DNA of 64,000 bases from Bog-950 sp046329535. Its GTDB lineage: Bacteria; Bacteroidota; Bacteroidia; Chitinophagales; LD1. Numbering within the stretch: position 1 is the stretch's first letter; the number at the start of each line of letters is the position of its first letter. Where the stretch lies: positions 838,694-902,693 of the forward strand of contig JAXLUN010000001.1 of the NCBI GenBank assembly GCA_046329535.1, written 5' to 3'. Of the stretch, positions 51,076-59,109 are shown in pieces. Made by a program: the position numbers and the translations under genes. Below the pieces are notes generated by a model. The model was not told the origin of the DNA. It searched no databases and saw only the letters and a list, made by a program, of their open reading frames with translations.

Positions 51076-51339
51076 TCAAGCCTTTTTCAGAATCACAATC
51101 ACTACTTCATTCTGATGTGATGTCTTCAACTCACACACAGAGTTTCTGTCTGTTACTGTGTTGAAACACTCTGTAAAGTCTGTAGATAATTCAGACTTCA
51201 TTCGTTGGATTTCTTCGTATATTTCATCCAACTTCCCGTATTCTGCATTCATTCGTTCTGTGAAGCAATTTCATTTGTGTATTCATTTAACAGAGTTGAA
51301 CCTTTCCTCTTGATTCAATTCTGAAAGTTTCTGCGGCAT
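51076..51339 (-). pseudogene. Frameshifted coiled-coil gene coupled to the zinc-ribbon gene
   Basis: ATG 51339 shares a base with the stop of the zinc-ribbon gene (TGATG). The frame reads MPQKLSELNQEERFNS and stops; the next frame supplies LNEYTNEIASQNE; the first frame then resumes with RMNAEYGKLDEIYEEIQRMKS, running to VVIVILKKA and a TGA at 51076. Two compensating shifts break what would be an about 85-residue coiled-coil protein. Either real decay or local sequence errors. Confidence 0.5.
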
Positions 51340-51650
51340 CATTCAGTTATATTTGGAGATTTCGCAATTTTCAATGCTACATCTGATGGAACATCCATAG
51401 CATCTAAAATGTAGCCACCATAAACCGCATCTTCCGGATTATATCTAGCTAATTTTTCCAATCCCTTATTTGCTTTTTTGATAAGAGCAAAAGCGGCATA
51501 TTGGTCTGCCAGCTCCTGCTTTTTCTTCAAATAATTCGCTCTGTTTTTGCACTTGGTGCAGCAATAAACCTCATTGGGCCGTTTCTGGAGAAAAAACTCT
51601 TTCGGGCACTGAGGGTTTCCACACTTTACTAGCGGCTGAATGTATTTCAT
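51339..51650 (-). CDS. Small zinc-ribbon protein of the recombinase module
   Basis: 103 residues from the ATG at 51650; an upstream ATG at 51695 lies before the predicted promoter (CAAATATA at 51676-51683) and is rejected. KCGNPQCPKEFFLQKRPNEVYCCTKCKNRANYLKKK gives C-x4-C..C-C-x2-C, a treble-clef or zinc-ribbon (CGNR-like) arrangement, followed by a basic helix. Its stop is fused with the start of the next, broken gene. It is divergent from the MerR-like gene at 51735. Probably DNA-binding; the role in the mobile module is unknown. Confidence 0.65.
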   Translation of the reverse strand: MKYIQPLVKCGNPQCPKEFFLQKRPNEVYCCTKCKNRANYLKKKQELADQYAAFALIKKANKGLEKLARYNPEDAVYGGYILDAMDVPSDVALKIAKSPNITE

Positions 51651-51670
51651 AGAGTATTTATTAGATTTAA

Positions 51671-51718
51671 TTTCGCAAATATAATAATTTCGCATTTATG
51701 AGATATTTTATATTTTTG
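51671..51718. promoter_or_regulatory. Divergent promoters with a repeated TTTCGCA operator-like motif
   Basis: Rightward -7 box TATTTTTG (51711-51718) and leftward -7 box TATATTTG (complement of 51676-51683). TTTCGCA occurs at 51671-51677 and 51688-51694, 17 bp apart, overlapping the leftward promoter: a good binding site for a regulator such as the adjacent MerR-like protein. Confidence 0.5.
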
Positions 51719-51734
51719 CATCAAAATCATCTCT

Positions 51735-52793
51735 ATGAAATCCGTAAGCCTTCCATTTTATCAGCAGGGATTTGACCCGACAAAAATTGATTATTCAGAA
51801 ATTCCTGAACTGGTTAAGTTTCTAAAGAATGGAAAATTCGATTTGAAAGATGCCGGTGTGTCTCCTCGTCTTTTCTTTCAGTGGAAAAAAGCGGGATTGC
51901 TTTCTTCGCTGGATACCGGTCGCCAATGGACTAAACTTAATTTCGTTGAATTCATCTGGCTGAAAATAATCGCAGATTTACGGCATTTTGGAATTCCTAT
52001 TTTGGACATCAAACGTATTCACGACCGGTACGCTTATGATATGGCTTCTATGATTGAAAAAGTAGTGTCGAAGGAGCAAATGGACGCCCTGCTCGAAACT
52101 ATTACAGAATCATTTCCTAACCTCACTCCAGCACAAAGAGAAGAAGCACGGCAGGATATATTCTCGAAAGACTTTATGCGCAGGGTGTTTGCGGAAAAAC
52201 CGGTGCCAACCACATTTCTTGAAACTACCCTGGTTCACATGATAGCGTTACATCAGGATGTTAGTCTTACTTTGTTTTTGACTCCCCATGTATTTGACAT
52301 TTATTTCGAAAACATACCCGCGCCCAACGATCCTGCTCCCGGAAAGAGAAAGAAAACAAGGAGGAAAACTTGTGTTGAGTTCTTCTTTCACACCGATGAT
52401 TTTCGGAATATGGAGATTGACAAAGAGAAACTTCAAAGGATTTTCAATACCCCTCATATTAAAATTCCTCTTCGTTCCTACCTCACAGATTTTATAAGTA
52501 ACCTAAAGTTTGAACCGCATCTGGACAATTCGGGACTTCTTTCCAGCGAAGAACTCAGGCTGCTCAAACTGCTGCATAAAAATGATGTCACTGAAATTAC
52601 AATTAAGATGAATCAGCATAAAGGGAACTGCGCACCAAGCATCAACCGGATAGAAGTAACGAGCGCATTGAAAAAAAGTGCTGAGGCAAGACTGATAGAA
52701 ACCTATAGCGCGCACGAGTATGCAGACATTAGTTATAAAGTAGTGGATGGCGAGATTACATCATTTAAAAAAGTTAGTAAAATAAAACCGTAG
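51735..52793 (+). CDS. MerR-like DNA-binding protein of the recombinase module
   Basis: 352 residues. Residues about 38-100 (DAGVSPRLFFQWKKAGLLSSLDTGRQWTKLNFVEFIWLKIIADLRHFGI) match the MerR-type winged helix: helix-turn-helix, then W-x-x-A-G-L and the helical Ile/Leu-rich wing. The remainder (from about 110) is not a known effector domain. A basic patch PGKRKKTRRKT lies near residue 205. Promoter-proximal in the rightward set MerR-like, 67-residue protein, recombinase. It may control integration or excision. It is far larger than a classical MerR (about 140 residues). Confidence 0.65.
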   Translation: MKSVSLPFYQQGFDPTKIDYSEIPELVKFLKNGKFDLKDAGVSPRLFFQWKKAGLLSSLDTGRQWTKLNFVEFIWLKIIADLRHFGIPILDIKRIHDRYAYDMASMIEKVVSKEQMDALLETITESFPNLTPAQREEARQDIFSKDFMRRVFAEKPVPTTFLETTLVHMIALHQDVSLTLFLTPHVFDIYFENIPAPNDPAPGKRKKTRRKTCVEFFFHTDDFRNMEIDKEKLQRIFNTPHIKIPLRSYLTDFISNLKFEPHLDNSGLLSSEELRLLKLLHKNDVTEITIKMNQHKGNCAPSINRIEVTSALKKSAEARLIETYSAHEYADISYKVVDGEITSFKKVSKIKP

Positions 52794-52879
52794 CAGATTA
52801 GTATCGGACAAACCGGACTCATTATTCGCCCGGATGACTATCGGAACTACCGGAGTCATTCACACACAGGGCAAACAAA

Positions 52880-53083
52880 ATGTTTTATCGCAAAAACGAA
52901 AAACCAAGCATTGATGATTTAAAAGCAATTGCAGAATTTGAAAATATCACCGAAGAAGAAGCTGCCGATATGCTCTTGCAAATTGAAGAGTTCTCTACTT
53001 TGCTGTATAACCTTTATCAGGAACACCTGAGTAAGCTGGATAAAAGAAATCACAAGAAAATATTCAACAATGAAAGAAACTAA
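52880..53083 (+). CDS. Small helical protein encoded just before the recombinase
   Basis: 67 residues: MFYRKNEKPSIDDLKAIAEF, ITEEEAADMLLQIEEFSTLLYNLYQEHL, then a basic tail. The last 14 bases overlap the recombinase start. No known domain; the size and place suit an excisionase or accessory factor of the serine recombinase, which is inference. Confidence 0.6.
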   Translation: MFYRKNEKPSIDDLKAIAEFENITEEEAADMLLQIEEFSTLLYNLYQEHLSKLDKRNHKKIFNNERN

Positions 53084-54698
53084 CCAAACCAATCCACTGG
53101 AGAAATTTAGCCAATTTCTCCCGAAGCTCCCGAAATCTAAAGCTAGACAGGGGACAGTGTGTGGGGTAATGTATACCCGGGTAAGTTCAAAAGAACAATT
53201 TGAAACGAACGGCAGTTTGGAATCACAACTCAATCTTTGCACGAGTCTCACCAAACAGATGTCCATTCCGGTGGTAGCTAAATTCGGAGGGACGTTTGAA
53301 TCGGCAAAGACCGAAGAAAGAAAAGAATTTCAGCGAATGATGGAATACATCAACCGGTCAAAGGAAAATATCAAATACATTATTGTATCAGACATTGACC
53401 GGTTCTCCCGTACAGGCCCTAACGCCATCTTTTTAGCGGAACACCTAAGGGCGAAAGGAATACAAATACTTGCAGCATCACATCCCGTGGATACTTCTAC
53501 ACCGATAGGAGCGTTTCATCAAAACATGCAATTGCTCTTTTCTCATTTTGATAACCAACTTAGAAGAGCGAAAACGATTCGAGGTATGAAACAAAAAGTG
53601 GAGAAAGGATATTATTTCAGTATGCCGCCAATGGGTTACGAGCGGATATGGGAAGGGGATAAGAATAAAATCATTATCAATAAAACCGGTATTGCTTTAC
53701 GTAAAGCATTTCACTGGAAGGCAGAACTGCGTCTTAGAAATTCAGAGATATCCAAACGCCTTGCTAAGTCTGGTGTAAACATAAGAGATAAGCAACTGAG
53801 CCGTATTTTCCGGAACGTGTTCTATTGCGGGTTGATGTCCAACTCCCTATTAGAGGGAAAGATTGTAGAGGGCAGTAACTGGGAGGCTTTGGTGTCAAAA
53901 CAGATATTCCTAAAAGCTAATGATGTTTTAAAATTATATCACCCAAGTCGAACAGACCGCAAAAAAGAAAATGAAGATATTCCGCTTAAAGGGTTTGTAA
54001 GCTGTGCTAAGTGCCAAACGCACTGGACCGGATATATCGTTAAGCGCAAAAATCTATATTACTACAAATGCAACACGGTAGGATGCAAGTGCAACAGAAG
54101 TGCGAAGGCGATGCACTTTGAGTTCATGGATTATCTGCAACAATTTGAAATCAAAAAAAGCCTTATCCCGGTTGTTAAAAAACAGCTGGCGGTTGCTTTT
54201 GAAAACATGAACATCGATTTAGTAGAGCGCAGCAGAAATTTAATTAGCCGGACTGCGGAAGTAAAAAGGAAGATAGAATCTATCGAAGAAAGATTTGTGG
54301 AGGGCGAGATTGAAAAGAGTTTGTATGATAAATACCGGTTGAAATATGAAGAGGAATTACGCGGAATGGAACCTGAAATACAGAAAGGCATAGAATCATT
54401 ATCGAACCCGAAACAGTTCATTGATTTTGCTGTTGACATCAGCCAGAACCTCAGTAAAATATGGGCTTCCGGAGGATTGAGCAGTAAAATAAAGATGCAG
54501 CAGGCGGTATTTCCGGAAGGAATCAGTTATGACCGTGAAAATGAGTGTTATCGAACCAAGAGAGTGAATTCTATCATCGCTCAAATCGCACATCTGGCAA
54601 GGGTTTCAGCTAAAAATAAAAATGGGAACTCTTCAAAAATTAAGAAGAATTCCCAAGTAGTACCGCGTAGGGGAATCGAACCCCTATTACCTCCGTGA
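53070..54698 (+). CDS. Large serine recombinase whose frame ends inside tRNA-Glu
   Basis: 542 residues. The catalytic resolvase domain has the nucleophile Ser39 in MYTRVSSKEQ, then FESAKTEERKEFQRMMEYI and IIVSDIDRFSRTGPNAIFLAEHL. The recombinase domain follows (MKQKVEKGYYFSMPPMGYERI), a zinc ribbon (CAKCQTHW..YYKCNTVGCKCN) and a coiled-coil C-terminus. Large serine integrases use short non-tRNA att sites as a rule. Here the last 25 codons read through a terminator and 38 bp of tRNA-Glu on the opposite strand (ending VPRRGIEPLLPP), so the native C-terminus was replaced or extended at the insertion boundary. It overlaps the 67-residue gene. Confidence 0.9.
   Translation: MKETNQTNPLEKFSQFLPKLPKSKARQGTVCGVMYTRVSSKEQFETNGSLESQLNLCTSLTKQMSIPVVAKFGGTFESAKTEERKEFQRMMEYINRSKENIKYIIVSDIDRFSRTGPNAIFLAEHLRAKGIQILAASHPVDTSTPIGAFHQNMQLLFSHFDNQLRRAKTIRGMKQKVEKGYYFSMPPMGYERIWEGDKNKIIINKTGIALRKAFHWKAELRLRNSEISKRLAKSGVNIRDKQLSRIFRNVFYCGLMSNSLLEGKIVEGSNWEALVSKQIFLKANDVLKLYHPSRTDRKKENEDIPLKGFVSCAKCQTHWTGYIVKRKNLYYYKCNTVGCKCNRSAKAMHFEFMDYLQQFEIKKSLIPVVKKQLAVAFENMNIDLVERSRNLISRTAEVKRKIESIEERFVEGEIEKSLYDKYRLKYEEELRGMEPEIQKGIESLSNPKQFIDFAVDISQNLSKIWASGGLSSKIKMQQAVFPEGISYDRENECYRTKRVNSIIAQIAHLARVSAKNKNGNSSKIKKNSQVVPRRGIEPLLPP
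54624..54654 (-). terminator. Terminator of tRNA-Glu
   Basis: GGGAACTCTTC (54624-54634) pairs with GAAGAATTCCC (54644-54654) with one G-T pair; on the minus strand a T-rich tract (complement of 54611-54622) follows. It ends tRNA-Glu transcription and lies within the recombinase reading frame. Confidence 0.75.
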
Positions 54699-54732
54699 AA
54701 GGGAGGCGTACTAACCGTTATACGAACGCGGC
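54661..54732 (-). tRNA. tRNA-Glu (anticodon TTC)
   Basis: 72 nt on the minus strand, beginning GCCGCGTTCG and ending CTACGCGGTA. Seven-bp acceptor GCCGCGT/ACGCGGT with a G1-T72 pair, anticodon loop CTTTCAC with anticodon TTC, five-bp anticodon stem CCTCC/GGAGG, T-arm GGGGTTCGATTCCCC. CCA is not encoded. It has its own promoter upstream and its own terminator, which the recombinase frame crosses antisense. Confidence 0.95.
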
Positions 54733-54752
54733 ATTTTTTTCAAATGAGGACG

Positions 54753-54780
54753 CAAAAGTAATTTTTTTTCGTAACGGCAA
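54753..54780 (-). promoter_or_regulatory. Promoter of tRNA-Glu
   Basis: Minus strand: TTG (54778-54780), 17-bp spacer, TACTTTTG (54753-54760), a perfect TAnnTTTG. The start site is expected about 54745, a dozen bases before the mature 5' end. Confidence 0.7.
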
Positions 54781-54824
54781 AAGTTCACAGCAAAAAAAAA
54801 CCATTTTCTTTATCAAGTCATTGG

Positions 54825-56096
54825 TTATGACGTTAAATCCTTGATAGAACCAAAACCAATAACATCTTTCATGACCGGAGTATCGGTCAATTCTGCGGCA
54901 TGCATTATTTTCTCAAATCCGAATTTATCTTTCAGGTTATAAACGGTTTTACGCAGGGTGTCTTTCCTTACGGTGCTTTCGTATAAGGCATATTGGGTAA
55001 AACCGGTATCGACAAAATCAGTGATCCAAACAGTCATACGTGTAATGTTCTGATTGATGATCGGTTCACAGTCATTTTCTTTTTCAAAAAGTTTTATGCG
55101 TAACAACAGAGCATTCATCAATTCAATGCCACCCTGTACCGGTACGGCTGTGTGAAAATGGTCACTCCAGCCATGGCCGTCTTCATAGCTGCAGGAAAAG
55201 CCGATATGTCTGCCCGATAAATCATGCCGCACCATTCTTTTTTCTAATTGTATACAAAGCGCGCGGTGGATGTCATACAACGTTTGCAGAGAGGAACGTT
55301 GTTCTTTCGAAATCTGTCGCATGGCCTGCATGCTTTTATAATCATCGGTGGCAATATCTACTTCCATAAAATTAAGCCGGTAGTGCCAGTGTTCACCAAT
55401 TACACTCTTACAAACCTTACGCAGCACTTCAGGTGGCGTGTGCCGCAGTTGAAGCGGAGAATGAATGCCTCCGTCTACCAGACGAAGAGCCATATTTTTG
55501 GCAATGCCGGGCAGGTCGGTCAGTTTAAGTTTGTCGAGGACACTGTCAATGGTATCGGCATTTATAACTACCAGTCCATCGGGTTTTTGCAGGTTGCTGG
55601 CCAGTTTGGCCAGAAAAGCATTCGGTGCAATGCCTATAGAACAGGTGAACCAATCACCTACATCCTGATTTATCTTCCTTTTTATATCCTTGGCTACTTT
55701 TTCTAAATCCTTATGCATTAATCGATAATTGGAGAAGTTCAGCACCGCCTCATCAATGCTTTTGGGCACCACATCATCGCAAAAGGATTTCAGCACTTTC
55801 ATCATCTTTATGTGAAACTCACGATAGCGTGCCGGATTGGTTTCAAGCGGAATAAACTCAGGATGCCTGACCATGATTTCGTCAATACGGGCAGCCTTAA
55901 TACCTGCTTTTTTGGCCTCCTTAGACAAAGCAATAACAGCCCCCTGTTTCCCGGTGTAAACACACACACCAATAGGCCGATGTCTGAGCCAGTAATTTAC
56001 CTGTTGTTCGCAACTGGGGAAAAAACTATTCATGTCAATAAACATGATATTGGCCTGGTGATTAGCTACCTGAATATTGTTTTGGTTAACTTTCAT
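54825..56096 (-). CDS. Y-family DNA polymerase (DinB/UmuC type)
   Basis: 423 residues, translesion polymerase. Catalytic acidic residues: D21 in FIDMNSFFPSCEQ (motif I), D115-E116 in PKSIDEAVLNF (motif III). The thumb has two HhH-like segments (LPGIAKNMALRLVDGGIHSPLQL); a little-finger domain follows to the C-terminus. The motif I variant DMNSFFPS differs from the DinB consensus DMDSFFAS, as in some Bacteroidota Y-family paralogues. It is a single gene, divergent from pgk, with a palindrome-rich 52-bp spacer that may be a damage-regulated promoter. Confidence 0.9.
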   Translation of the reverse strand: MKVNQNNIQVANHQANIMFIDMNSFFPSCEQQVNYWLRHRPIGVCVYTGKQGAVIALSKEAKKAGIKAARIDEIMVRHPEFIPLETNPARYREFHIKMMKVLKSFCDDVVPKSIDEAVLNFSNYRLMHKDLEKVAKDIKRKINQDVGDWFTCSIGIAPNAFLAKLASNLQKPDGLVVINADTIDSVLDKLKLTDLPGIAKNMALRLVDGGIHSPLQLRHTPPEVLRKVCKSVIGEHWHYRLNFMEVDIATDDYKSMQAMRQISKEQRSSLQTLYDIHRALCIQLEKRMVRHDLSGRHIGFSCSYEDGHGWSDHFHTAVPVQGGIELMNALLLRIKLFEKENDCEPIINQNITRMTVWITDFVDTGFTQYALYESTVRKDTLRKTVYNLKDKFGFEKIMHAAELTDTPVMKDVIGFGSIKDLTS

Positions 56097-56099
56097 AAT

Positions 56100-56132
56100 G
56101 CTATATTATTTAGTTTAGCTAAAATATATAGC
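56100..56132. promoter_or_regulatory. Palindromic operator candidate between polymerase and pgk genes
   Basis: GCTATAT (56100-56106) is the inverse of ATATAGC (56126-56132), and TTTAGCTAAA (56114-56123) is a perfect 10-bp palindrome inside. The element begins 4 bp before the polymerase start codon, so a bound repressor would block its transcription. Confidence 0.5.
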
Positions 56133-56184
56133 TTATTCGGATTTTAGGATGAAAAATTACTTTCGCAGCACAAATACCGATTTT

Positions 56185-57405
56185 ATGAGTTTAAAAACAG
56201 TTGAACACTTCAATTTTAACGGAAAGCGAGCCTTGATTCGCGTTGATTTTAACATTCCGCTTGATAAACAATATAACATAACTGATGATAGCCGCATTCG
56301 CGGAGCGGTACCAACTATTCAAAAGATTTTGAAAGATGGAGGGAGCGTGGTATTGATGAGTCACTTAGGCCGTCCGCTGAAAAAACTAAAAGAAGATGGT
56401 ACGGTTGATTTTGTGAAACACACATTGAAACATGCTGTACAAAGAACTTCAGAATTGCTGGGCACGGAAGTAAAATTTGTTTCGGATTGTGTGAGTAATG
56501 ACGCCTTTGCGCTTTCATCTGCATTGAAGGCCGGAGAGGTTCTACTATTGGAGAACCTTCGCTTTTACAAGGAAGAAGAAAAAGGCGATGCCGCCTTTGC
56601 AGAAAAACTTTCCAAACACGGAGATGTGTATGTGAATGATGCCTTCGGCACAGCACACCGGGCTCATGCCTCTACCACTATTGTGGCCAATTACTTTTCC
56701 GATACCCATAAAATGTTTGGTTATTTGATGGCAAACGAAGTAGCCAGTGCCGAAAAGGTGTTGAAGAGCGGAGAAAAACCATTCACCGCTATACTTGGTG
56801 GAGCCAAGGTGAGTGATAAAATTTTAATCATTGAAAATCTGTTAGACAAAGCCAATAACATTCTGATTGGCGGAGGCATGGCTTATACTTTTTTCAAGGC
56901 TATGGGAGGTAATATAGGCAGTTCGCTTTGCGAAGATGATAAGCTGGATTTAGCCTTGCAACTGATTGAAAAGGCAAAAGCAAAAAATGTCAATCTGCTG
57001 CTGCCCGCAGATAGCGTAATTGCCGATAAGTTTGATGCCAATGCCCATACAGCAACCGCTAAGAGCGGAGGAATTGCTGAGGGCTGGATGGGGTTAGATA
57101 TTGCTTCCAAGGCAGTTTCCGATTTCTCGCAGGTTATTCTTTCTTCAAAAATAATTTTGTGGAATGGCCCGATGGGCGTGTTTGAAATGGACAAATTTCA
57201 GGGTGGAACTAAAGCCGTTGCCGAAGCAGTAGCCAAAGCAACAGCACAAGGCGCTTTTAGTTTGGTAGGCGGTGGGGATAGCGTGGCAGCTGTACACAAA
57301 TTTAATCTGGCCGACCAAGTGAGTTATGTTTCTACCGGAGGCGGTGCCATGCTCGAGTATTTTGAAGGAAAGGAACTACCGGGCATAAAAGCTATTACCG
57401 GATAG
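56185..57405 (+). CDS. pgk: Phosphoglycerate kinase
   Basis: Makes ATP from 1,3-bisphosphoglycerate in glycolysis. 406 residues from the ATG at 56185 (MSLKTVEHFNFNGKRALIRVDFN), the conserved PGK N-terminus; an upstream ATG at 56149 adds 12 poorly conserved residues and lies just past the palindrome. Motifs: RVDFNIPLD, SHLGRP, the substrate region NDAFGTAHRAHAS, nucleotide-binding AILGGAKVSDKI, and VGGGDSVAAV near the C-terminus. A single gene followed by a phosphatase gene on the same strand after about 120 bp. Confidence 0.96.
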   Translation: MSLKTVEHFNFNGKRALIRVDFNIPLDKQYNITDDSRIRGAVPTIQKILKDGGSVVLMSHLGRPLKKLKEDGTVDFVKHTLKHAVQRTSELLGTEVKFVSDCVSNDAFALSSALKAGEVLLLENLRFYKEEEKGDAAFAEKLSKHGDVYVNDAFGTAHRAHASTTIVANYFSDTHKMFGYLMANEVASAEKVLKSGEKPFTAILGGAKVSDKILIIENLLDKANNILIGGGMAYTFFKAMGGNIGSSLCEDDKLDLALQLIEKAKAKNVNLLLPADSVIADKFDANAHTATAKSGGIAEGWMGLDIASKAVSDFSQVILSSKIILWNGPMGVFEMDKFQGGTKAVAEAVAKATAQGAFSLVGGGDSVAAVHKFNLADQVSYVSTGGGAMLEYFEGKELPGIKAITG

Positions 57406-57527
57406 TTGATTGCATCTGCCGGCTTTCTAGGTTCATGGCTGTGGGGCGATATTTATTGAAACCATAACGGTCACTTCATAATATCGTGCTTCTATTGCTT
57501 ATCATTGCACAAATTCCCCGATTAACC

Positions 57528-59078
57528 ATGCGATTTATCTTTCTCGTGCTTCTGAGTTTGCTTGTTTCAGCAGCCTCAACTCAATCTCTTTTTGATGCGG
57601 AAATAACCAAACTGCTCAATCCGGCTCTGAAGCCTTTTTATTTTGGTGTGGCTTCGGGTGACCCGCACCAAAATCAGGTGAACATCTGGACAAAAGTGTG
57701 GAGCGAATCTGAACAACCCATTACTGTAATCTGGCAAGTAGCAACCGATACGCTTTTTCAGCGTATGGTTGCTTCGGGCGAAACAGTGACCACTTCTTCA
57801 TCGGCCTATACGGTTAAAATTACGGTGAATGACTTACTGCCTGGTACCACTTATTTCTATCGCTTTAAAACGGGCGAAGTTTTTTCTCCGGTTGGCCGAA
57901 CCAAAACGGCTCCTTCAATACAAGCCGATAATCTTCGGTTTGCGGTGGTGAGTTGTAATAATTATGAGCATGGGTATTATAATGCCTACCGGCTGATTGC
58001 TCACAGAAATGATATTGATGCCGTGTTGCATTTAGGCGATTATATTTACGAATACGGGGCGAATAAAAGCACCAAGCACCCCAGTGTTCGGCAACATATT
58101 CCCGATCATGAAATTTTGAGTTTATCTGATTACCGGAGCCGCTATGCGCAGTATCGGTTAGATGTTGATTTACAGGAGGCACACCGTCTGCATCCGTTTA
58201 TTACCATCTGGGATGATCATGAGTTTGCCAACGATGCTTATAAGGATGGAGCAAAAAATCATCAATCGGAAGAAGGTGACTGGATGGCTCGTAAGGCTAC
58301 AGCGAAAAAGGTATATTTTGAATGGATGCCCATTACAGACAATGCCGAAGAAAGTGTTATTCGCAAAATGAGCTATGGCAACCTGGCCGATGTGTTTATG
58401 ATTGATACGCGGGTAGAAGACCGATGTATTCAGGCAGCCAGCCCTGCCGATACCCTACTGCAATGTACTACCCGAACCATTCTGGGTAAAAAACAAACGG
58501 AGTGGCTAACCAATGGGGTAGAAAATTCTTCCGCTAAGTGGAAGGTGATTGCCAATCAGGTGGTATTTTCGGAATTAGATGCCCACCAGTTAAGTAAAAA
58601 ACACTCCATGAATCCCGATGCGTGGGATGGCTACCCTGAAGAACGCAAAGAGTTGTTCGACTCTTTTTATCTGCATAACACCCGTAACATTATCATTCTT
58701 ACAGGTGATATTCATTTATCGTGGGCCTTTGATTTGGTAAGCAACCCGCAAAACAAAAACAGGTATAATGCTAAAACAGGCCTAGGAGTAATTGGTGCCG
58801 AGTATGTGGTGCCCAGTGTTTCTTCGAATGGTATTGGCGAAAAATTTCCAAGAGGATTAGCTCAAATGATTGGCAGCATCCTGAAACGAAAATCAACTAA
58901 TCCTCATCTGCGGTATCAAAATCTGGTTGACCATGGTTATGTTTTACTAGACCTGAACATGGAGCGGGCCAAAGCCACCTGGTACTATTGCAAAACCTTG
59001 CGTAAACGAACAGGCGAGTTTTCGGCAAAAAACAGTTGGTTTACCCGGTACAACAACAACCGGCTGATTAAAGAATAA
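57528..59078 (+). CDS. PhoD-like alkaline phosphatase/phosphodiesterase
   Basis: 516 residues from ATG 57528, which opens a signal peptide (MRFIFLVLLSLLVSAASTQ); an upstream ATG at 57486 adds 14 hydrophobic residues. An N-terminal PhoD_N Ig-like domain (FYFGVASGDPHQNQVNIWTKV) precedes a metallophosphatase domain with VSCNNYEHGYYNAYRLI, LHLGDYIYEYG, ITIWDDHEFANDAYKDG and LTGDIHLSWAFDL, which carry the Asp, Asn and His metal ligands. It hydrolyses phosphodiesters or monoesters in the periplasm, with Ca/Fe in the known members. The substrate is uncertain. Confidence 0.92.
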   Translation: MRFIFLVLLSLLVSAASTQSLFDAEITKLLNPALKPFYFGVASGDPHQNQVNIWTKVWSESEQPITVIWQVATDTLFQRMVASGETVTTSSSAYTVKITVNDLLPGTTYFYRFKTGEVFSPVGRTKTAPSIQADNLRFAVVSCNNYEHGYYNAYRLIAHRNDIDAVLHLGDYIYEYGANKSTKHPSVRQHIPDHEILSLSDYRSRYAQYRLDVDLQEAHRLHPFITIWDDHEFANDAYKDGAKNHQSEEGDWMARKATAKKVYFEWMPITDNAEESVIRKMSYGNLADVFMIDTRVEDRCIQAASPADTLLQCTTRTILGKKQTEWLTNGVENSSAKWKVIANQVVFSELDAHQLSKKHSMNPDAWDGYPEERKELFDSFYLHNTRNIIILTGDIHLSWAFDLVSNPQNKNRYNAKTGLGVIGAEYVVPSVSSNGIGEKFPRGLAQMIGSILKRKSTNPHLRYQNLVDHGYVLLDLNMERAKATWYYCKTLRKRTGEFSAKNSWFTRYNNNRLIKE

Positions 59079-59109
59079 GAGACACCTTAATCCCTGCTTA
59101 AATCCCTGC

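Noticed and set aside
51076..51339. Programmed ribosomal frameshifting
   Set aside because: No slippery heptamer with a downstream structure is evident, and two shifts are needed; decay or sequence error is simpler.
19055..54732. Classical attL/attR direct repeat of a tRNA-integrated island
   Set aside because: The two tRNA-Glu 3'-end copies are in opposite orientation, so they cannot be a simple attL/attR pair as they stand.
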